In this document: positions 59,003 through 64,000 of the stretch, one piece after another
How positions within the stretch are numbered: position 1 is the first letter of the stretch
How the letters are laid out: each line of letters starts with the position of its first letter
From: Homoserinibacter sp. GY 40078
GTDB taxonomy: Bacteria; Actinomycetota; Actinomycetes; Actinomycetales; Microbacteriaceae
NCBI RefSeq assembly: GCF_008017545.1
Contig: NZ_VRTZ01000002.1
Span: forward strand, 372,001 to 436,000
DNA: 64,000 nucleotides
Reading direction: 5' to 3'
Made by a program: the position numbers and the translations under genes
Notes under the pieces: generated by a model
The model's input: only the letters and a program-made list of their open reading frames with translations
Told to the model about the DNA's origin: nothing
Databases searched by the model: none

Positions 59003-59875
59003 TCAGTGCATCGGAAGGCGGAACCCGCCGTCGCCGATCTCGACGAGCCCGTCCGCGACGAGTCCCCGGAGCGCCCGCTCGAGCTGATCCGCGTCGGTCC
59101 ACAGCTGGGCGATCCGGTCGCGCGGCACCGGCAGCTCGTTCGCCCGCAGCTCGCGCAGGATCCGCCCGCGCACCTCGCGGTCCGACCCCGCATACGGCTT
59201 CTGCCGCGGTGCAGCCGGGCCGGTGTAGGCGGGGTATCCGGCGGCCCGCCACGCACACGCGTCGGCGATGGGGCAGCTGTCGCATCGGGGCGCGCGGGCG
59301 GTACAGACGGTCTGCCCGAGTTCCATGGTGCCCGCGTTCGTGAGGCGCGCCCGGGCGGGATCGGCCGGCAGCAGCGCCTCCGTGAGTGCGTGCTCCTCGT
59401 TCGTGCGTGCGGGTCCCGGTTCACCCACGCCTCGCACCGCACGTGCGAGGACGCGACGCACGTTGACATCGACCACAGGAACCCGCGACCCGTACGCGAA
59501 CGCCGCGACCGCTCGCGCGGTGTACGGCCCGACGCCGGGGAGTGCGAGCAGCTCGTCGACATCCGACGGCACGATTCCGCCGTGGCGCTCGGTGATGGCG
59601 ACCGACGCGGCATGCAGATTGAGCGCGCGCCGAGGGTAGCCGAGCCGGTCCCACGCGCGCACGGCCTCACCGGGAGGCACGGCGGCGAGATCCGCGGGCG
59701 TCGGCCAGCGTGCGAGCCATTCCTCGAGCCGCGGGATCACGCGCGCGACCGGCGTCTGCTGCAGCATGAACTCCGACACGAGCACCCCCCACGCGGGGAA
59801 GTCCGGTGCGCGCCATGGGAGCGGGCGGTGTCCGGCAGCGAACCAGCTCGCGATCCGCTCGCCCATCTCCGACAC
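59003..59875 (-). CDS. mutY: A/G-specific adenine glycosylase
   Basis: A 290-residue MutY that removes adenine mispaired with 8-oxoguanine. It shows catalytic Glu35 in VSEFMLQQTPV, HhH motif LLALPGVGPYTARAVAAFAYG, Asp136 in PVVDVNVRRVL, and the [4Fe-4S] cysteines C191-x6-C198-x2-C201-x5-C207. The C-terminal MutT-like domain of E. coli MutY is absent, as usual in many Actinomycetota. GTG 59875 is favoured over ATG 59866 because TAACGT lies 6 bases upstream. It is divergent from the 59913 gene. Confidence 0.95.
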   Translation of the reverse strand: MSEMGERIASWFAAGHRPLPWRAPDFPAWGVLVSEFMLQQTPVARVIPRLEEWLARWPTPADLAAVPPGEAVRAWDRLGYPRRALNLHAASVAITERHGGIVPSDVDELLALPGVGPYTARAVAAFAYGSRVPVVDVNVRRVLARAVRGVGEPGPARTNEEHALTEALLPADPARARLTNAGTMELGQTVCTARAPRCDSCPIADACAWRAAGYPAYTGPAAPRQKPYAGSDREVRGRILRELRANELPVPRDRIAQLWTDADQLERALRGLVADGLVEIGDGGFRLPMH

Positions 59876-59881
59876 CCCACC

Positions 59882-59887
59882 ACGTTA
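59882..59887 (-). promoter_or_regulatory. -10 element of mutY, leaderless
   Basis: TAACGT on the minus strand ends 6 bases before GTG 59875, deciding the start codon. Confidence 0.5.
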
Positions 59888-59900
59888 CGGCGACAGCGCC

Positions 59901-59906
59901 TACCCT
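59901..59906 (+). promoter_or_regulatory. -10 element of the 59913 gene, leaderless
   Basis: TACCCT ends 6 bases before ATG 59913. With the mutY element it packs two divergent promoters into a 37-base gap. Confidence 0.5.
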
Positions 59907-59912
59907 GGGCGC

Positions 59913-60398
59913 ATGACGGACGAGTACCACGGGGTCGCGGTCGGCCTCGCGGACGAACTGCTGCACAACTATCCGCACGGGCGGGTCACCGCCGCGATCG
60001 ATGCGCTGCCGGGGGATCCGACCGCGCCGCTGGCCGATGCCCTCGCTGACGAGCTCCGCGGGCGGGGCGCCTGGGCGACCCGCCTCACGCTGGGCGACGA
60101 GGCCGCGATCGCCGCGTTCCGCTCGGCAGGGATCGCCGGGTTCCGCGCCGAGGAGGGCGACGGCATCCTCGTGGTCGACGGCACGGGCCTGCACGCCGAC
60201 GGCATCGTCGACATCTGGAACCTCTCCGTGTGGGTGAGTTCCGATCCGGAGCCCGACCCGCGTGACCCGGCGGCGCGCCGCTATCTCATCGATGCCGACC
60301 CGCCGCGTCGTGCGGACGCCGTGGTCGACATCTCCGATCCGGAGGAGGCGGTGCGGCGCTTCTCCGACTGGTGCGTCGTGCCCCGGCGTCGACGCTAG
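59913..60398 (+). CDS. Hypothetical protein, 161 residues
   Basis: A soluble acidic protein with no signal peptide, membrane helix or recognised motif. It shows GLADELLHNYPHGRVTAAI near the N-terminus, a strand-rich middle (DGILVVDGTGLHADGIVDIW) and a Pro/Arg-rich end. It is divergent from mutY and overlaps panE tail to tail by 4 bases. ATG 59913 is fixed by the -10 element 6 bases upstream. Function unknown. Confidence 0.65.
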   Translation: MTDEYHGVAVGLADELLHNYPHGRVTAAIDALPGDPTAPLADALADELRGRGAWATRLTLGDEAAIAAFRSAGIAGFRAEEGDGILVVDGTGLHADGIVDIWNLSVWVSSDPEPDPRDPAARRYLIDADPPRRADAVVDISDPEEAVRRFSDWCVVPRRRR

Positions 60399-61390
60399 AG
60401 CGGGATCCGCCTGATCACGTCGTCGCGGGCGATGAACTCGCCCGTGCGCTCGACCTCGTGTACGAGTTCGACGATGCGATCGTTGACGGGCGAATCGAGG
60501 CCGGCCGCTCGTGCATGCTCGACGACCGCGCCGTTCAGGAAGTCGATCTCGGTCGGCTGACCGCGTCGGATGCTCTGGAGCGTTGATCCCGGGTTCGGCA
60601 CGTCACCCATGCGGCGGGCGAGGAGCCGGGGGAGCAGACTGCCGAGCGCGAGGGGGAGGGCTCCCACGAGACCGATGACCGCGCCGGAGATCCCCTGGAC
60701 GCGCCCGAACCGCACCCCCGTGCGACGCGCCACGCGCGCCGTCTCGCGCATGCTGGCGGTCATGATCCGGCGGAGCGGCGCATCCGCGATGACCTCCTGC
60801 ACCGACATCCCGGTGATGGCAGGCAGTGCGTTCACATGGTTGATCAGGAGCTTCGTCCACTGCGCGCCGACGATGTCGCGGGTCACCTCGACCGGCAGCG
60901 CTGCGCCGACGACATCCGCGACGGTCCGCAGGAGTGCGTCGTCAGCTCCCGGTCCCGCGCCGATGACCGTCGGATTCGCCCCGGTCACGGTCACATGTCC
61001 CGGCTCGAGATACGACGCGGCGAAGAGGGCGAGGCCGCCGAGCAGGGGAGAGCGGGGAAGCTCCTGGTGGGCGACGCGGAGCCCGCCCAGTCCGTTCTGG
61101 ACCACGAGCACGGGCACGCCGTCGAGCCGTGCTGCGTTCGCGGCCAGAGCCGTCGCGGCATCCTGCGCTTTGGTCGCGAGGATCGCCAGCTCGGGCACCG
61201 AGGTGAGCGCTTCGCCGGCCTGCACGTAGACGAGATGGTCGCCCCATCCGCCGTCGAGGTGGAGGCCATCGGCGCGGATGGCATCCAGTTGCCGTCCGCG
61301 CGCGACGACCTCCACCTCGTGGCCCTGAGCGCTGAGCAGCGCGGCGAAGACCCCGCCGACCGCTCCCGCCCCGATCACGCCGATCCGCAT
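60395..61390 (-). CDS. panE: 2-dehydropantoate 2-reductase
   Basis: A 331-residue NADPH-dependent reductase that converts ketopantoate to pantoate in coenzyme A synthesis. The motif IGVIGAGAVGGVFAALLSAQGHEV lies at residues 3-26, VVQNGLGG with the Asn contact near 98, KLLINHVNALPAITGMSVQEV with the catalytic Lys at about 181, and TEIDFLNGAVVEHARAAGLDSPVND near the C-terminus with the active Glu. It belongs to the ApbA/PanE superfamily, so other ketoacid substrates are possible. The promoter element TAGGCT overlaps the 3' end of the MFS gene upstream. Confidence 0.9.
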   Translation of the reverse strand: MRIGVIGAGAVGGVFAALLSAQGHEVEVVARGRQLDAIRADGLHLDGGWGDHLVYVQAGEALTSVPELAILATKAQDAATALAANAARLDGVPVLVVQNGLGGLRVAHQELPRSPLLGGLALFAASYLEPGHVTVTGANPTVIGAGPGADDALLRTVADVVGAALPVEVTRDIVGAQWTKLLINHVNALPAITGMSVQEVIADAPLRRIMTASMRETARVARRTGVRFGRVQGISGAVIGLVGALPLALGSLLPRLLARRMGDVPNPGSTLQSIRRGQPTEIDFLNGAVVEHARAAGLDSPVNDRIVELVHEVERTGEFIARDDVIRRIPL

Positions 61391-61397
61391 GCGATCG

Positions 61398-61403
61398 AGC
61401 CTA
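61398..61403 (-). promoter_or_regulatory. -10 element of panE, leaderless
   Basis: TAGGCT on the minus strand ends 7 bases before the panE ATG and overlaps the MFS stop codon (61401-61403). Confidence 0.5.
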
Positions 61404-62867
61404 GGCGGCGACCTCCGCGGGCGCGTCCGACTCGCGAGCGATCTCCTCGACGGCGCGCGTCGCCACCGAACGTCCGGCGGGAAGCAGGAGCGAGGCGACC
61501 GCCGTGGCCGCGACGACTCCGGCGCCGGTCAGCACCGCGGGAATCGCGGCGTCAATGTATCCCGTGGGCGTGAGCTCGCCGCCGGCGCCCGTGAACACCG
61601 CCGTGAGCACGGCGATGCCGAGAGCGACCCCGACCTCGCGGATGGTGGAGTTGGTGCCCGAAGCCTTCGCCGTGTCGGCTGGAGCGATGTTCGCGAGGAC
61701 CGCCGTCGACGACGGCGCGAACACGAGTCCCATCCCGACCCCGGCCATGATGAACGGTCCGACCATCTCGGAGTACGGGGTGTCGACGGCCATCGTCAGG
61801 CCGAGCCAGGTGAGAGCACCCGCCTGGAACAGGAGTCCCGCGAGGATCAGCAGCCGCGTGCCGACACGGGGCGCGACGAGGCCTGCGAGGGGGGCGATGA
61901 TCATCGGCGCCATCGTCCACGGTGCCGTCGCGAGACCCGCTCCCAGTGGCGAGTAGCCGCGCACGATCTGGAGGTACTGGATCAGGATGAACACGGCGCC
62001 GAACATCCCGAAGCTGAATCCGAGGCCGACGACGTTAGCGACGGTGAACGACCGGTCGCGGAAGAGCCCGAGAGGCAGGAGAGGCGCGGCGGCACGACGC
62101 TGCCAGAGCACGAAGAGCACGAGCAGCAGCCCGCCGCCGACGAGGCCGGTGAGCACCTCGGCGCTGTCCCATCCCGCGTCGTTTCCGCGGACGATGCCCC
62201 AGACCAGGCCGAGCACACCGAGGCCCGCGAGGATCAGCCCGAGCACGTCCGGACGCTGACGGCGCCCGAACGGGTTGGGGAGCAGGGCGAGCACAAGGGG
62301 GATCGCGATGATGCCGATCGGGACGTTGATCCAGAAGATCGCGTTCCAGTCCCAACCTTCGACGACCGCCCCGCCGATGAGCGGGCCGAGAGCGACGCCG
62401 AGGCCGGCGGTGCCGCCCCAGATGCCGATCGCGAGGGGGCGACGCGCATCGGGCACGGCGCCGGCGAGCAGCGAGAGCGAGAGCGGCATGACCGCCGCGC
62501 CGCCGAGTCCCTGTACAACGCGCGCGACGATCAGCTGAGTCGGGTCGGTCGCGAGTGCGGCCGCGGCCGATGCGAGCGTGAACAGTCCGATGCCGACCGC
62601 GAAGACCGTGCGTCGACCGTAGCGGTCGCCGAGCGCGACGGACATCAGGATGAAGCTCGCGAACGCGAGTGTGTAGGCGTTCATGAACCACTGCAGCTCC
62701 TCGATGCTCGCATCGAGGTCGAGGCGTATCGCGGGCAGCGCGTTGGTCATCACCAGGTTGTCGAGGGTTGCCATGAACATCGGGAGGGCAGCGGCCAGGA
62801 TCACGAGCCCGACGGGAATCCGCCTCGGTAGGCGGGTCGGGGTTCGGGTGTCCAGAGGTGCGGTCAT
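61401..62867 (-). CDS. MFS drug efflux transporter, DHA2 (EmrB/QacA) type
   Basis: A 488-residue proton-driven antiporter with fourteen predicted helices. It has the DHA2 motif A GDRYGRRTVFAVGIG, motif C-like VMPLSLSLLAGAVPDARRPLAIGIWGGTAGLGVALGPLIGG and helix-1 Asp in FMATLDNLVMTNALPAI. These export lipophilic drugs or cations. It is divergent from a TetR regulator with two operators in the gap, the standard efflux-repressor pair. ATG 62867 is chosen over an upstream TTG because GGAG lies 5 bases before it. Confidence 0.92.
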   Translation of the reverse strand: MTAPLDTRTPTRLPRRIPVGLVILAAALPMFMATLDNLVMTNALPAIRLDLDASIEELQWFMNAYTLAFASFILMSVALGDRYGRRTVFAVGIGLFTLASAAAALATDPTQLIVARVVQGLGGAAVMPLSLSLLAGAVPDARRPLAIGIWGGTAGLGVALGPLIGGAVVEGWDWNAIFWINVPIGIIAIPLVLALLPNPFGRRQRPDVLGLILAGLGVLGLVWGIVRGNDAGWDSAEVLTGLVGGGLLLVLFVLWQRRAAAPLLPLGLFRDRSFTVANVVGLGFSFGMFGAVFILIQYLQIVRGYSPLGAGLATAPWTMAPMIIAPLAGLVAPRVGTRLLILAGLLFQAGALTWLGLTMAVDTPYSEMVGPFIMAGVGMGLVFAPSSTAVLANIAPADTAKASGTNSTIREVGVALGIAVLTAVFTGAGGELTPTGYIDAAIPAVLTGAGVVAATAVASLLLPAGRSVATRAVEEIARESDAPAEVAA

Positions 62868-62901
62868 GATTGCTCCGAGGGTGAGGGGAACCAAGAAAGT
62901 G

Positions 62902-62946
62902 GTAATCGGATGATTACAAACGCGAGATTAGTAATCGGTTGATAAC
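62902..62946. promoter_or_regulatory. Two 16-bp TetR operators
   Basis: Operator 1, GTAATCGGATGATTAC (62902-62917), has perfect 6-bp arms. Operator 2, GTAATCGGTTGATAAC (62931-62946), differs at three bases and ends at the base before the tetR ATG. Their centres are 29 bases apart, close to three helical turns. They should control both the pump and tetR. Confidence 0.8.
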
Positions 62947-63579
62947 ATGTCAAGCATGAAGTCTGAGGCGTCCGCGAGCCCCACTCGCATGAGGTCCGAA
63001 GATCGGCGAGCGCTCATCCTCGAGGCGGCGACGGCGGTATTCGGGGAGCACGGTTACCACGGCGCGACGACCGACCAGATCGCCCGAGCGGCGGGCGTCA
63101 GTCAGCCCTACGTCGTGCGGATGTTCGGGGGCAAGGAAGCCATGTTCCTCGAGGTGCTCGACCGCACGCTCCAGCGGATCATCGCGTCGTTCGATGCGGC
63201 GGTCGAAGAGAACCGTGCGTCCGGCGCTGAAGGAGAAGAGGCGCTCGCTCACTGCATCGGGCGCAATTATGCGGATCTGCTCTCCGACCGGGGGCTCCTG
63301 CTCAGCCTCATGCAGGCCTTCATGCTCGGCGCCGACCCGGTCGTCGGTCCTCACGCGCGTGCCGGATTCCTCCGGGTCTACCGGTACCTGCGCGAGGTCG
63401 TGGGGCTCGACGCGACCGCCGCGAACGACTTCCTGGCGTACGGGATGTTCCTCAACACGATCGTCGGCGTGCGGATGGTAGACGACTACGAGAACGACAG
63501 CTCGGCCCGGGAGATGCTCGACGAGATCCTCCCCACGAAGCTCGAACTCCTGATGACCGACCGGAGCTCCGCCTCGTGA
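62947..63579 (+). CDS. TetR family transcriptional repressor
   Basis: A 210-residue regulator with the TetR HTH (about 20-65, AATAVFGEHGYHGATTDQIARAAGVSQPYVVRMFGGKEAMF) and an all-helical ligand-binding domain. The recognition helix GVSQPYVVRMF is unusual in having PYVVRMF where many have xxLYxHF. It is divergent from the MFS pump and probably represses both genes through the two operators. The ATG directly abuts operator 2, so translation may start on a leaderless or nearly leaderless message. truB overlaps its stop by 4 bases. Confidence 0.92.
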   Translation: MSSMKSEASASPTRMRSEDRRALILEAATAVFGEHGYHGATTDQIARAAGVSQPYVVRMFGGKEAMFLEVLDRTLQRIIASFDAAVEENRASGAEGEEALAHCIGRNYADLLSDRGLLLSLMQAFMLGADPVVGPHARAGFLRVYRYLREVVGLDATAANDFLAYGMFLNTIVGVRMVDDYENDSSAREMLDEILPTKLELLMTDRSSAS

Positions 63580-64000
63580 CGAGCGGGCTGCTGCTCGTCG
63601 ACAAGCCCGCAGGCATCACGAGCCACGACGTTGTGGCACGCACCCGCCGCATCGCCGGCACGCGCAAGGTGGGCCACGCGGGAACCCTCGATCCGATGGC
63701 GACGGGTCTGCTCCTCGTCGGGATCGACAGCACCACCCGGCTGCTCACCTACCTCGTCGGGCTCGACAAGGAGTACACCGCCACCATCCGGTTGGGGGAG
63801 TCGACCGACACGGACGACGCCGAAGGCACGACGACCGCGCGTATCGACGCCGGGGGTGTCGCGGATTCGGCGATCGCGTCGGGCATCGCCGCGCTGACCG
63901 GACCGATCGAGCAGGTTCCGAGCTCCGTGAGCGCGATCAAGGTCGACGGCCGTCGCGCGTACGACCGCGTCCGATCCGGAGAAGACGTGCAGCTTGCCGC
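63576..64000 (+). CDS. truB: tRNA pseudouridine synthase B (partial, 3' end outside window)
   Basis: The first 141 residues of TruB, which makes pseudouridine 55 in tRNA. It has the opening SGLLLVDKPAGITSHDVV, the catalytic motif VGHAGTLDPMATGLLLV with Asp about 41, YTATIRLGESTDTDDAEG and PSSVSAIKVDGRRAYDRVRSGE. GTG 63576 overlaps the tetR stop (GTGA). The rest continues past base 64000. It usually follows rbfA but here is coupled to a drug-efflux regulator. Confidence 0.95.
   Translation, partial: MTSGLLLVDKPAGITSHDVVARTRRIAGTRKVGHAGTLDPMATGLLLVGIDSTTRLLTYLVGLDKEYTATIRLGESTDTDDAEGTTTARIDAGGVADSAIASGIAALTGPIEQVPSSVSAIKVDGRRAYDRVRSGEDVQLA

Overview
The window is one 64 kb stretch of a very GC-rich, coding-dense chromosome. 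No gap longer than 300 bases lacks a gene, and I see no rRNA, tRNA, insertion sequence, CRISPR array or prophage. The MEP isoprenoid genes, a short NusA, a Gly/Pro-rich IF2 linker, a GTG/ATG start mix and at least thirteen starts preceded by a TANNNT hexamer 6-7 nt away (leaderless transcripts) point to Actinomycetota, most likely Microbacteriaceae. The family is inferred from gene order and protein style; nothing here names a species.

Layout. 1-658: tail of an aldo/keto reductase and TspO. 753-5561: a polyamine module (FAD amine oxidase, class III transaminase, Lrp-type regulator, divergent aminoaldehyde dehydrogenase) around a 24-bp palindrome. 5655-22730: nine same-strand, mostly overlapping genes for FHA protein, PP2C phosphatase, transmembrane Ser/Thr kinase, a 1,986-residue repeat surface protein, MoxR ATPase, DUF58 protein, a transglutaminase-fold protein lacking all three catalytic residues, a zinc-ribbon/FHA protein and an EccC/FtsK-like ATPase. 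22742-34806: alanine dehydrogenase, a polyamine ABC transporter with a class III transaminase, an asparaginase, two GabT paralogues, OsmC, and a membrane protein with HExxH. 34920-42521: FKBP lipoprotein, dxr, DUF2330 protein, rseP, GNAT, ltrA and ispG. 42668-46404: a SipW-type export cluster set into this housekeeping block. 46473-58081: lipoprotein, proS, ECF sigma with membrane partner, AGCS symporter, then nusA-ylxR-infB-rbfA and a flavin monooxygenase. 58100-64000: two DNA repair glycosylases, a hypothetical protein, panE, an MFS pump with its TetR regulator, and truB cut by the window end.

How the genes work together. The two nitrogen modules form a route from external polyamines through aminoaldehyde and GABA towards succinate semialdehyde; if the transaminase uses pyruvate, Ald would recycle the alanine formed. 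The nine-gene locus looks like a phospho-regulated cell-envelope machine: kinase and phosphatase write and erase a mark, two FHA proteins read it, and MoxR/DUF58, the dead transglutaminase and the EccC-like motor may assemble or export the giant repeat protein. I regard it as the best candidate for an undescribed system here. The SipW cluster is a second, smaller candidate surface system.
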